DNA from: Vigna angularis
Taxonomy: Eukaryota > Streptophyta > Magnoliopsida > Fabales > Fabaceae
Direction: 5' to 3'
DNA: 64,000 nt
NCBI RefSeq assembly: GCF_016808095.1
Contig: NC_068975.1
Span: 18,483,501 to 18,547,500 of the forward strand
Shown: one piece after another, positions 21,492 through 30,406 of the stretch
How the letters are laid out: each line of letters opens with the position of its first letter
Position numbering within the stretch: position 1 is the first letter of the stretch
Notes under the pieces: generated by a model
What the model saw: only the letters and a program-made list of their open reading frames with translations
Told to the model about the DNA's origin: nothing
Database searches by the model: none
Program-made: the position numbers and the translations under genes

Positions 21492-21926
21492 GTTGTGGTT
21501 CAATGAGCATGCTATAATTGTTCCTGTATATGTATCTACGTATGATGACATGAATTAAGTGTGAGATTGGTATAACATGCTTTTTATATCTAGCTCACCC
21601 TTGCATTGTTTGTGTTGTGTGCTGTTTGGGTATGTTTCTCTGGCGATGATCATCCACTTGGATGGGAGCAGACGTTGTTGAAGAGAGTTCCTTGGAGCAA
21701 GAGCTGGAGGTTGCTGATGTTGCAGAGTAGTCTTCTTAGAAATTTCCTAATTGAACACTTGTAGTGATCAATCCTTTCAACTGTTCAAGTTTAAATTTTC
21801 ACTCCTTTTATTTGGATGATTGTAATTTCACACTTAAATTACACGTCATATTCTGACTGTTCTCTATATTTGAATGTTGACGTCTTTATTATATAATATT
21901 GATTATTATATAATCGGGATGTTACA

Positions 21927-22620
21927 AGCGCTCGTTGGGGACGAGCGTTCGTTGGGACGAGCATTCGTTGGGGAATTGACGAACGGACGCTGGGAAAGGG
22001 GCCAAATGACGAGCGGACGTTGAGAACAGGAGGCTGGATGACGAGCGCTCGTTTTGGACGAGCATTCGTTGGGAAGATGAGGTTGGATGACGAACGCTCG
22101 TTATGAACGAGCGTTCGTTGGGAAGATGAGGATGGATGACGAACGCTCGTTATGAACGGGCGTTCGTTGTGAAGATGAGGATGGATGACGAACGCTCGTT
22201 ATGGACGAACGTTCGTTGGGAAGAGGAGGTTGGATGACGAACGCTCGTTATGGACGAGCGTTCGTTGTGAAGATGAGGATGGATGACGAACGCTCGTTAT
22301 GGACGAACGTTCGTTGGGAAGATGTGGGAAATGGATAACGAACGTTCGAAATGGACGAACGTTCGTTGGGAAGAGGAGGCTGGATGACGAACGCTCGTTA
22401 TGGACGAGCGTTCATTGGGAAGATGAGGATGGATGACGAACGCTCGTTATGGACGAGCGTTCGTTGGGAAACGAGGCTGGATGACGAATGCTCGTTATGG
22501 ACGAGCGTTCGTTGTGAAGATGAGGATGGATGACGAACGCTCGTTATGGACGAACGTTCGTTGGGAAGATGTGGGAAATGGATAACGAACGTTCGAAAAA
22601 GGCCAAATAACGTGCGTTCG
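21927..22620. repeat. About 49-bp hairpin-forming tandem array
   Basis: More than ten units carry gaacgctcgttatggacgag followed by cgttcgttgggaagatgagg. In most, GAACGCTCG and CGAGCGTTC form a perfect 9-bp inverted repeat around a 7-nt loop. The array starts immediately after D and is presumably part of C. It creates spurious ORFs on both strands. Confidence 0.9.
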
Positions 22621-23456
22621 TTCTCGGCTTGGCCCACCCGGGTGTTTTCTAACCTAGAATCCCCTAGGGGTTTGGCCTTCCAATTCTCATTCACTCATTC
22701 ACGCCGTTCCTCTCAAACGAGACCAATGTCTCCTTCTCTCTGACCAAAAGGAGTTGCTCCTCCACGCACTGCAACGTCGACGCCGCTGCCTCCACCGAAG
22801 TTGGCCGCCGCAAGCCACGAGCCAGGGCGTCGCCGTCAAGGTCGTTGCCGGCGACCACCCCGATCTCTCCCTCTCTTTCTACCATCATTTCCTTGATTGT
22901 GTAATGGGTGCCATGTGTGTGAATGTTGTTTTCTGGTTGTTACGGGTGTGTGTGTGTGTATGGTGATGGGAAAACATGATTGAGACTAGGCACCGAGTGG
23001 GTTTCAAAGGTGTTTTTCTGTGTGTGTGAAAAAAAATGAAAACTGCTTTGGGGTTTTTGACAGTTTGAAAGATGAAGTTGAAGTTGGGTGGAAGTATGAG
23101 GTTCTGTTGAGTGAATGGAGAAATAGAAAGTTTGTGTGTGCCCGTGATGGCGAGTGGGAGTTGCAGCAGGGGATGGATGATGATGTGGGCCGTGTCAAGA
23201 TGGCTGTGGTAGTGGGCGAATATGGAGGACGGGTGTTTGGCCGTGAGGTATAAGGATAAAAAAAATGATGATGGTGTTGGCCGTGAAAATGAAGAGGGAA
23301 AGGATGAAGATGATGGGTGATGATGCAACAGTGAACATATACAGTGGAAAGTATTCAAACAACAGTCATACGCAAACAGCAACTTCAACAGAGATACGTG
23401 TAAGGGCAAACAAACAACCAGCATTACTTACTTCTCGAAGATCCGCTTGCTATGGT
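22621..23456. other. Remaining element C sequence, no gene seen
   Basis: This is G/T-rich unique sequence between the hairpin array and CACTA element J. A minus-strand open frame of 179 codons (22885-23424) is low in complexity (His/Ser/Phe-rich) with no domain I recognise, and I treat it as chance. Confidence 0.6.
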
Positions 23457-24179
23457 CACTAGTGCAGCGAGGGGCTTTTACCGCGGTTATTTTTCACTAT
23501 ACGTCGCGGTTTACGAACCGCGGCATATTCAGCCGCGATAGTAAGTCAGAGACTTTATGCCGCGGTTCAGAACCGCGGTATATAAGTTGCAGAATATGCC
23601 GCGGTTGTTCAAAGAACCGCGGCCTAAATCCATTTTAAAAAAAAAAAAATTTTGTCCACTATATGCCGCGGTTGGGGTTACAACCGCGGCATATTCCCCT
23701 GCAGTTTTTTAAAATTGCAGGTCTGTTTTTGTGATATCCACTACCACAAAAACAGACCTGCATATAGTAATGTCTTGAATCTCTGCAAAAGACAATTCAT
23801 ATTAATTAGTGTATATGAATTCAACATTTGGGAAAAAATCAAAATTTGTTAAAGTTATCAAAATTTGTTAAAGTTAACACTAATGAAGAAATCATGTTAA
23901 GAATGTAAAAGGGCATAAATACCTGGAACAGGGGCGGCGAAAAAGCTTGGTGCAACAAAGGGGAATGGCAGCGGAGAGGAATGACAAGCGTTTCAAACAA
24001 TTTTGATCGGCTAAAATTGTTTTTTATCGTCAAAAATGGGAAATGACCGAACAATTTTGAGTTTAAACGGTGAAGAAACAAGGAACTGAGATGGGTGGTC
24101 GACGGGAGAAGAAAACTCGAAGTCCAGAGTGTCTGCGCGAACAAGACGATATTGTTCCAAAGTTTTATTTTTTAACTCT

Positions 24180-24540
24180 GACTGGGGAATCTACCGCGGT
24201 TCACTACTTAACCGCGGTAGAAGATGGCATTTTTAAAATTATTTTGAAACTATATGCCGCGGTTCGGAGGCAACCGCGGTAGAAGATGACATTTTTGAAA
24301 TTATTTTTAAACTATATGCCGCGGTTCGGCGGCAACCGCGGTAGAAGATGGCATTTTTAAAATTATTTTGAAACTATATGCCGCGGTTCGGCGGCAACCG
24401 CGGTAGAAGATGGCATTTTTAAAATTATTTTGAAACTATATGCCGCGGTTCGGCGGCAACCGCGGTAGAAGATGGCATTTTTAAAATTATTTTTAAACTA
24501 TATACCGCGGTTGCCCTCCGAACCGCGGTATATTCCTCTA
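24180..24540. repeat. About 61-bp tandem array inside J
   Basis: Five to six units each contain gccgcggttcggcggcaacc, then gcggtagaagatggcattt and an aaattatttt spacer. Each unit is an inverted repeat of CCGCGGTT around a short loop. Confidence 0.92.
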
Positions 24541-24599
24541 AATATTTCAAATTCGTTTTAAATTTATTTCAACACAACTGTCTCCCCAACTGCCTTTCA

Positions 24600-24960
24600 G
24601 AGAATTTCAGAAGTTACAGGGGGTATATGCCGCGGTTCTCTGGGGAACCGCGGCATATACCCCCTGTAACTTCTGAAATTCTCTGACTGGCAGAGAAGAT
24701 GAGACGTTACAGGGGTATATGCCGCGGTTCCCCAGAGAACCGCGGCATATACCCCCTGTAACTTTTCAAATTCTCTGACCCAGTCAGCACCTGCAATAAA
24801 TTGGCAGGGTATATGCCGCGGTTGTGCAGAGAACCGCGGCATATACCCTGTTATTTAATTTTTTATTCATACGTGGCGTCAAAGGCAATGGTTGACTGTG
24901 GTATATGCCGCGGTTCCCAGTAGAACCGCGGCATATATGTTCGTTTTATTTACAAAACTG
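24600..24960. repeat. Inverted repeats of CCGCGG with shared flanks inside J
   Basis: Four successive palindromes are built on tatgccgcggttc and gaaccgcggcata. The first, at about 24600-24685, has arms extended by ggggtatatgccg and gaatttcagaagttac, so it can form a long hairpin. Confidence 0.85.
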
Positions 24961-25042
24961 CCACCGCGCACCATTATGCTGCGGTTTTCGTTGAACCGTG
25001 GCATAATGTGCGCTGTAGAAAGCCTTTTTTTTACTAGTGGGT

Positions 25043-25642
25043 CAATCCCGTGCTTCCAATGAGTACTCTTCTCCCTTGAGTGGCTGATTTCTGTCTCTCT
25101 TTGCGGGTGCAAAAATGGTGAAAAAAACTCCTCGGCAATGGATGATCCAAGATGAAGGCACGGAGCTGTGTAAAAATCCTTTTCTTTTCCTCAAAAACCT
25201 CCCCCCTCCAATCTGCTCTCCGTGCTTCTTTTGTGCCCTTTTCTGTGCCAAAATCTCGTACTGATTTCGTACACACCCCAAGTCGCCTCTGCCATCACCC
25301 CGCGTCCTGCAGAAATGGTTATCTGCCCCCTCTTCCCAGCACACACGTACACTGTTCCCTCCAAACCAAACATTCTTTTCTTTTTTTTTTTCTAACATTT
25401 GACAAATGAATTAAAATAAAAGAACACAAAGATAAAAATAGAATAAAATAAAACAGCCTAGAATAAAAAAAAACTCTAAATGAAAAATTAGAATAACCAA
25501 AAAAATAAAATAAAATACAACACAATATGATAAAATAGAATAAAATACAATAACTCAAAATAAATTTTGAATAAAGATAAAATAAAATAAATTAATTCCA
25601 TTATTATTTATTTATTCATCCGGACGAAATTAGGTGTTGACA
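25043..25642. other. Right end of element C, no gene seen
   Basis: T/C-rich then A-rich sequence includes an AAATAAAATA-type low-complexity tract (25400-25600) and closes with the C terminus GGTGTTGACA. No coding signal was found. Confidence 0.7.
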
Positions 25643-26002
25643 ATTACTAGAGGAAGAGTCCTTATTCACAAAGATGATGATCATCCTGATGTAGATGAAG
25701 ATGATGACATGGACACTCATATGGCTGACCCAGTAAGTGCTACTGCTTCGTCTGATGCTGGACCATCCAACATACCCTCCTCTTCCTCAACTTCTATGGA
25801 AGAACATTTTGCAAGCTTATATAAACAATTGGAGGATATGAGTCTTGCACAAAAGACTCACTTTGAGGAGATTTATGAGTGACAACGATCTGTTGATGAG
25901 TACATGGATGATCAATTTCTTGATCTTGATGTTCGCCTATCTAACATCGAGAATCATCTCAACATTCAACCTCCCGAGAGATCTCCTAGTCCTGAGTTTT
26001 AG
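25643..26002 (+). pseudogene. Element B third ORF, 3' part
   Basis: Directly after the ATTAC duplication the frame of the 5' part continues. It holds an acidic stretch (DDDHPDVDEDDD), a Ser/Thr-rich linker, and a short predicted coiled coil (SMEEHFASLYKQLEDMSLAQ). A TGA at 25880-25882 interrupts it, and the same frame then runs to TAG at 26000-26002. The two isolated stops (here and at 12925) are single-base changes in an otherwise preserved frame, so the ORF decayed recently. Confidence 0.75.
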
Positions 26003-26144
26003 ATATAGGTTCTATGTTAGACTGTTTTGTTGTTTACTTGCCATTTCATCTATGTTATAATTCTGTCTGTTATGTGTCTTCTTATAATGTAATATTTATT
26101 TTCATAAATAAAATGATCACTTGATTATATGCATCCTTTGATTA

Positions 26145-26354
26145 ATTGAGGGAGAGATCATTTTTAGGGGGAGCCTTTCACATCCGATCTTTTTGCTTTT
26201 GATCAAAAAGGGGGAGAAGAATAATACAAGGGGAGAAGTATAAATTATTACAGGTATTGCTAACCTTGTTGTTTTTTGTTAGCTTGTATGTTTTGCAGGT
26301 AAGCCAAACTTGCTTTTAAAATTGAATTTTTGATCATCATCAAAAAGGGGGAGA
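26145..26354 (+). other. Element B polypurine tract cluster
   Basis: Purine runs such as gagggagaga, agggggag, aaaaagggggagaagaa, aaggggagaag and finally aaaaagggggaga recur over 210 bp, the last abutting the 3' LTR at 26355. Several tracts before the LTR are a known Sirevirus signature. Confidence 0.82.
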
Positions 26355-27318
26355 TGGTTACCAATAAGGAGTATTGGTAAATCTTGAAGAAATTTGTTTT
26401 GATGATGCTACAAGAAGTTTTAGTTGAAGAAGATATTAGAATTAGTTAAAAGAAATTTGTAGAAATTAAATGTAGTAGGAAATTCTTGTAAACCTTGTAA
26501 ACTTGCATTTTTAACTGCAATAATCGATTATGATTAAGCAATAATCGATTATCACAAGTCTTACTTGAATAATCGATTATCACTTCATATAATCGATTAT
26601 CACATTTTTGAAAACCTGTAACGGACTTGAATAATCGATTATCACTTACAATAATCGATTATTCATGGCAGTTGGGAGCTGATCTTTGGCACTCAGTGTA
26701 CTTGGCTATATATTTTGGTTTGGAGAAATTAGAATACAACGTTGTTGAACAGAAGCTCTAGCAGAATACTGTTTGTCAGAGGAAGTTCTCAGAAGCTATA
26801 GTTCAAGTTCCCTTGCTTGGTCTCGTGAACAGGAGAGGCTCGCGTTTCGTGTGTCGATTGTCGGAGCAAGCTCTCTTCGAGTTAGCAAGGTGCTCTGCCT
26901 GGTCTCGTGAATAGGAGAAGCTCGCGTTTCGTTTGTCGATAGTCGGAGCGGTTCTCTTCGAGTTTGGCAGAGTGTTCTTCTTCCGGTTCGTTCGTCGAAG
27001 GAAGGTTTATTTATCTGCTTTATTAACAATTTGTTGTAATCTGTGAAACATCTTTTTAGTGGAATTGTTAATCACTTTTTATAGTGATTAACGACTGGAC
27101 GTAGATTCTGTTGAATCGAACCAGTATAAAAATTACTCGTGTGATTTTCTATTCCCTACACTCTTTATATTTTACGCATATCAACTGTTCGATAAATTTT
27201 CTGAAAGAAAATTATTTTTACAAATTTATCTTAAAAAGGTGACCGAATACGCTTTCCACTCTCTTTCAAGTTTTTAATTCCGCTGCGTGACTCTATAACG
27301 GTACCAATTGTTCCACCA
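26355..27318 (+). repeat. Element B 3' LTR
   Basis: It is 964 bp and nearly identical to 6061-7024, with the ATAATCGATTAT array at 26519-26665. It starts TGGTTACC, where the left copy reads TGTTACC. It is followed by the CTGTC target duplication. Confidence 0.93.
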
Positions 27319-27323
27319 CTGTC

Positions 27324-28621
27324 CTCAGATCTGCTTCAACCTGTTGATCATTCCCTGTGAAAGGAATTAAGTCGCAGATGTTAAAAGTATGACTGACACC
27401 ATAACTTTCAGGGAGATCTAAGATATATGCATTATCATTTATCCTTTTGACCACCTTGAATGGACCATCTCCTCTTGGACTAAGTTTGGACTTCCTTTGA
27501 GAGGGAAATGAGATAGATGTTCATCCCAAGATTTGTTATTACCTCTTAATATTACCCGTAATAATGTAGATAAAGATCTATTTACTACTTCAGTTTGCCC
27601 ATCAGTTTGTGGGTGACATGTAGTAGAAAATAGAAGTTTAGTTCCAAGCTTTTCCCATAAAGTTTTCCAAAAATGGCTTAGGAACTTCACATCTCTATCA
27701 GACACTATAGTTTTGGGTAAGCCATGCAATCTCACTATTTCTTTAAAGAAGAGTCTAGAGATATAGCTAGCATCATCTACTTTGTGGCAGGGTATAAAAT
27801 GAGCCATTTTACTAAAACGATCTACTACCACAAATATAGAATCATACCCCCTTTGAGTTCTTGGCAATCCTAAGACAAAGTCCATGCTTATGTCCTCCCA
27901 AGGGGTATTAGCTATAGGAAGAGGTGTATAGAGTCCATGAGGCATAATTTTGGACTTAGCTTGTAAACAAGCTATACATTTAGAACAATGCCTTTGAACA
28001 TCTATTCTCATGTGTGGCCAATAAAATTTACTTTTCAAAATATTTAGAGTTTTATCAACTCCATGATGACCCATGAGACCTCCTCCATGACTCTCTTTGA
28101 TAAGAAGTTTTCTAATGGATCCTTGGGGTATACAAAGTTTTCCTTTATTAAAAAGATACCCCTCAGAAAGATAGAATCCATCAAAAGGCTTCTTAAGACA
28201 TGATGAATAAGTAGATGCAAATGTTTCATCATTTTCATATAAATCTTTTATGTCATCAAATCCTAATATTTGAGATCCTAGGGTTATTAACAATGCATGT
28301 CTTCTAGATAAAGCATCCGCAACAACATTAGTACTCCCCTTTTTGTGTTTGATGACATAGGGAAATTGCTCCAGATATTCCACCCACTTGGCATGTCTTT
28401 TGTTTAGCTTTGCTTGCCCTTTTATGTACTTGAGAGATTCATGGTCAGTGTGGATGATGAATTTTCTAGTAACCAAGTAATGTTCCCAAGTTTTTAAAGC
28501 TCTAATGAGGGCATACAACTCTTTGTCATAGGTAGGATAGTTCAAGGTAGGTCCCCTAAGTTTTTCACTAAAGTAAGCTACGGGATGTCCTCCTTGTATT
28601 AAAACAGCTCCTATACCTATC
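27324..28621 (-). pseudogene. pol: Element A RNase H and integrase region (frameshifted)
   Basis: The open frame at 27439-28545 encodes RNase H ([30 protein letters not shown]) and a Ty3/gypsy integrase. The integrase shows an HHCC module ([20 protein letters not shown]...CSKCIAC), core D of [11 protein letters not shown] of IVSDRDVKF, and E in the [15 protein letters not shown] context. After about 27490 the frame shifts; the C-terminal part (27324-27480) is readable in another frame up to the B insertion. Upstream it is separated from RT by element E. Both interruptions make it non-functional as it stands. Confidence 0.9.
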
Positions 28622-28861
28622 TGATAATGCTAAATTTTACCATTATTTAAGCATCATTTTAGTAGCAAAATCAACTCCTTTCTAACTTGTAACTTGTTTA
28701 ATCCTCTTCTTTTGTCATGTTTTATAAATATTTGTGTTTTTGGCTACTTTGATGTACTTTCATCAATAATCCCTTATTTTGTAGCTAAAAATGAGCTTGG
28801 AAGACTCTCCAACAAACGATAGAACTGGACCAAGAAATTAGCACGAAGAAATGCCATCAGC

Positions 28862-29410
28862 AGTGCAAGAACGCTCGTCCCAGGAGAGCGGACGCTCGCC
28901 CAGAAGGCAGAAGAGTGGATGCTCGTCCAGAATGGAAGCACGAGCGGACGCTCGTCCAGGAGCTGGAGGACGTTCGTCCCACATTGAGGACGCTCGTCCA
29001 GTCAGGTGGCCGCTCGTCCAAGAGAGCAGACGTTCGTCCAGGAAGAGGACGCTCGTCCTAGGACGCTCGTCCAGCCAGACACGAGGGACGCTCGTCCAGA
29101 AGAGGACGTTCGTCCATGCAGAAGGAGGACGTTCGTCCAGGAGAGGTCGTTCGTCCCAGGCAGAGAACGCTCGTCCAGCCAGGCAGAAGTGGACGCTCGT
29201 CCAGCCAGGCAGAGGACGCTCGTCCAGGACGCTCGTCCAGGAAAGAGGACGCTCGTCCAGGAAGGAGGACGCTCGTCCAAATGCGAGAGGCTCGCGCTCG
29301 GGCGCGAAAACAGAGGGGCGCCCGGGCGCGACTTTTCGCCAGATTTGAATTTTTGCGAGAGCTTCGAGCTCGGGCGCGACTGACAGAGGGCGCCCGGGCG
29401 CGACTTTTAC
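28862..29410. repeat. CG-rich array in E (GGACGCTCGTCC and GCGCCCGGGCGCGA units)
   Basis: About twenty irregular copies of ggacgctcgtccag or ggacgttcgtccag (28862-29280) are followed by four gcgcccgggcgcga-type blocks (29288-29405). It is the mirror arrangement of 1660-2125. Long open frames on both strands here (up to 298 codons) are artefacts of this repeat. Confidence 0.9.
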
Positions 29411-30331
29411 TGATGTGGCAGACAGCTTATTTAACCCTAAAACGCGAAGGGGAAAGGGTCTTTGGTCATTTGGAGGCGCGATTTCACTGAGAGGAGAGCT
29501 TGGAGGGCTGCTAGGGTTCGTGGGAACACTCCCTTCTTCCTCTTGGGTTCTCCTTCTTCTTCCATCTTCCATGTTGTAAGCTTTAGGGTTCTCCATGGAA
29601 ATGGAGAACCAAACCCATCTTGTTGGGATTAGTTGTAGCCTTTGAATTCTTGTGTAATTGTTGAATGATTTGATTATATATATGCCTTTTCTATCAATTG
29701 CTAGTATTCTTGTTTCCACTCTTAATGCTTGCATGTAATGGGAACGTTCATGGCTTGATTTTGGGGTTTTATGGATTATGGGAACGTAAGATGAAACCCG
29801 GAACTGAAATAGGAGTCCTTGTGGGTCATTGATTCTAGGAATGGAAGATGATTCGCATGTTGTCTTAGATCCCAGCTCTTTAATGCGGGTTTTGCTTGTT
29901 AGATTGCCAAGGAATTGGGATTTGATAAGGAAAACCTAGGCTCTTTCACCTAAGGAATTAGGGCTAGAGTGTTTTAGTGGATTGACTTTAGTAAATTGAT
30001 AGAGAGGAGATAAAATTGGTTATACACAAGAGTGCATTGGTGAAAACTAACCTTAGCAATGTCATTTCATACCATTTCTAGTCTTTTCCATTTTCAAGTG
30101 CCTTCAATACCAAAGTCCAACCTTGTAATTATGTATGAATTTATATTTCTGCACTTGTTCTGTATATTGATGTTATGTTATTGAGTCTATATGAGTTGTT
30201 AATCGCACAATTCTCTAGTATTACGAGTCTCTTGGGAAAACGATACCCGGTCTTACCGGTTTATTACTTGAACGATTCGGTGCACTTGCCGAAATCGAGC
30301 CCAACAAGTATTTTTTGAGTCATCAAGTTTT

Positions 30332-30349
30332 TGGCGCCGTTGCCGGGGA
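30332..30349 (+). other. Athila-type primer-binding site in E
   Basis: TGGCGCCGTTGCCGGGGA is the sequence found next to the 5' LTR of Athila/Calypso-like gypsy elements. It fixes the orientation of E as plus. Confidence 0.88.
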
Positions 30350-30406
30350 TTTGGGGATTGAACCCGAGTCCTAGCAACGGCTAACAAGTTAAATTGGGCC
30401 TCATCA

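Larger units (their letters stand above)
14195..21926 (+). mobile_element. Element D: non-autonomous LTR retrotransposon with a truncated 5' LTR
   Basis: The 3' LTR is 18885-21926 (3042 bp, TGTAAGG...GATGTTACA). The 5' LTR survives only from 14195 to 16150 and matches 19986-21926 almost base for base; its first 1.1 kb is missing, so no target duplication can be checked. A primer site ATGGTATCAGAGCAG follows the left LTR, and a purine tract (ttggggagaa) with ttttcgaggacgaaaattttt precedes the right LTR, as in several gypsy families. The 2.7-kb interior (16151-18884) has no ORF with retroelement motifs; only short chance frames occur. It looks like a large non-autonomous (LARD-like) element mobilised by a gypsy relative. 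Confidence 0.87.
18885..21926 (+). repeat. Element D 3' LTR, full length
   Basis: The LTR is 3042 bp. Its first 1.1 kb (18885-19985) has no partner in the window. It contains dispersed CGTTCG motifs from about 19548 onward, then the two tandem arrays also seen in the left copy. Confidence 0.92.
23457..25039. mobile_element. Element J: non-autonomous CACTA transposon with CCGCGG arrays
   Basis: It starts CACTAGTGCAGCGAGGGGC and ends GCC, a T run, then ACTAGTG; the inverted ends pair over CACTAGT and the following GGCTTT-like block. It is flanked by GGT on both sides (23454-23456, 25040-25042), a 3-bp duplication typical of CACTA elements. The whole interior is studded with AACCGCGG/CCGCGGTT in both orientations, the subterminal-repeat organisation known from CACTA transposase binding sites. 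No transposase ORF is present. Confidence 0.92.
13116..25642 (+). mobile_element. Element C: Ogre/Tat-like LTR sequence in the third ORF of B, itself invaded by D and J
   Basis: It starts TGTCGCAACCGG and ends GGTGTTGACA, flanked by a perfect ATTAC duplication (13111-13115, 25643-25647); removing it joins the reading frame on both sides. The first 250 bp (ttttggagtcgccacca, then gggaaggtattagcaccct and cgcctgccc) resemble Ogre/Tat LTR starts. No second copy of its start is seen before the right end, so it is best read as one long (about 3.2 kb) solo LTR hosting D and CACTA element J. A fully deleted element is the alternative. No coding sequence of its own is visible. Confidence 0.8.
6061..27318 (+). 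mobile_element. Element B: Sirevirus-like Ty1/Copia retrotransposon, inserted near the integrase end of A
   Basis: LTRs of 964 bp (6061-7024 and 26355-27318), starting TG(G)TTACC and ending TTCCA(A/C)CA, bound the element. The CTGTC duplication (6056-6060, 27319-27323) is confirmed because excising B restores the continuous A reading frame. A TTGGTATCAGAG primer site follows the 5' LTR. Gag with two zinc knuckles, a Copia-order pol, a third envelope-like ORF, and several purine tracts before the 3' LTR are hallmarks of the Sirevirus (SIRE/Maximus) lineage. Gag and pol are open. The third ORF is broken by element C and by stops. The length without C is about 8.7 kb. Confidence 0.94.
28622..30406 (+). 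mobile_element. Element E: single Athila/Tat-like LTR with a leader stub, in the RT/RNase H region of A
   Basis: It is bounded by a perfect CTATC duplication (28617-28621, 30407-30411), and removing it restores the A reading frame. The LTR starts TGATAATGC and probably ends ...GAGTCATCA at 30325; an alternative end is ...CCCAACA at 30306. Then comes the primer site TGGCGCCGTTGCCGGGGA (30332-30349), typical of Athila-type gypsy elements, and about 57 bp more leader ending CCTCATCA. There is no second LTR or coding region. TCATCA occurs at both the LTR end and the element end, which suggests how the interior was lost. Confidence 0.88.

Noticed and set aside
22885..23424. 179-codon minus-strand frame rich in His, Ser and Phe
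   Set aside because: Low complexity, inside element C, no motif, no conserved partner frame.
24192..24960. CRISPR-like array (regular repeats with spacers) in element J
   Set aside because: The units are transposon subterminal palindromes within CACTA ends and a 3-bp duplication in plant DNA; spacers are themselves repeated and there are no cas genes.
28838..29734. A 298-codon minus-strand frame and overlapping plus-strand frames
   Set aside because: They run through the GGACGCTCGTCC array of E; repeated peptides such as DERPL and GRASS are period artefacts, and frames are open on several strands at once.
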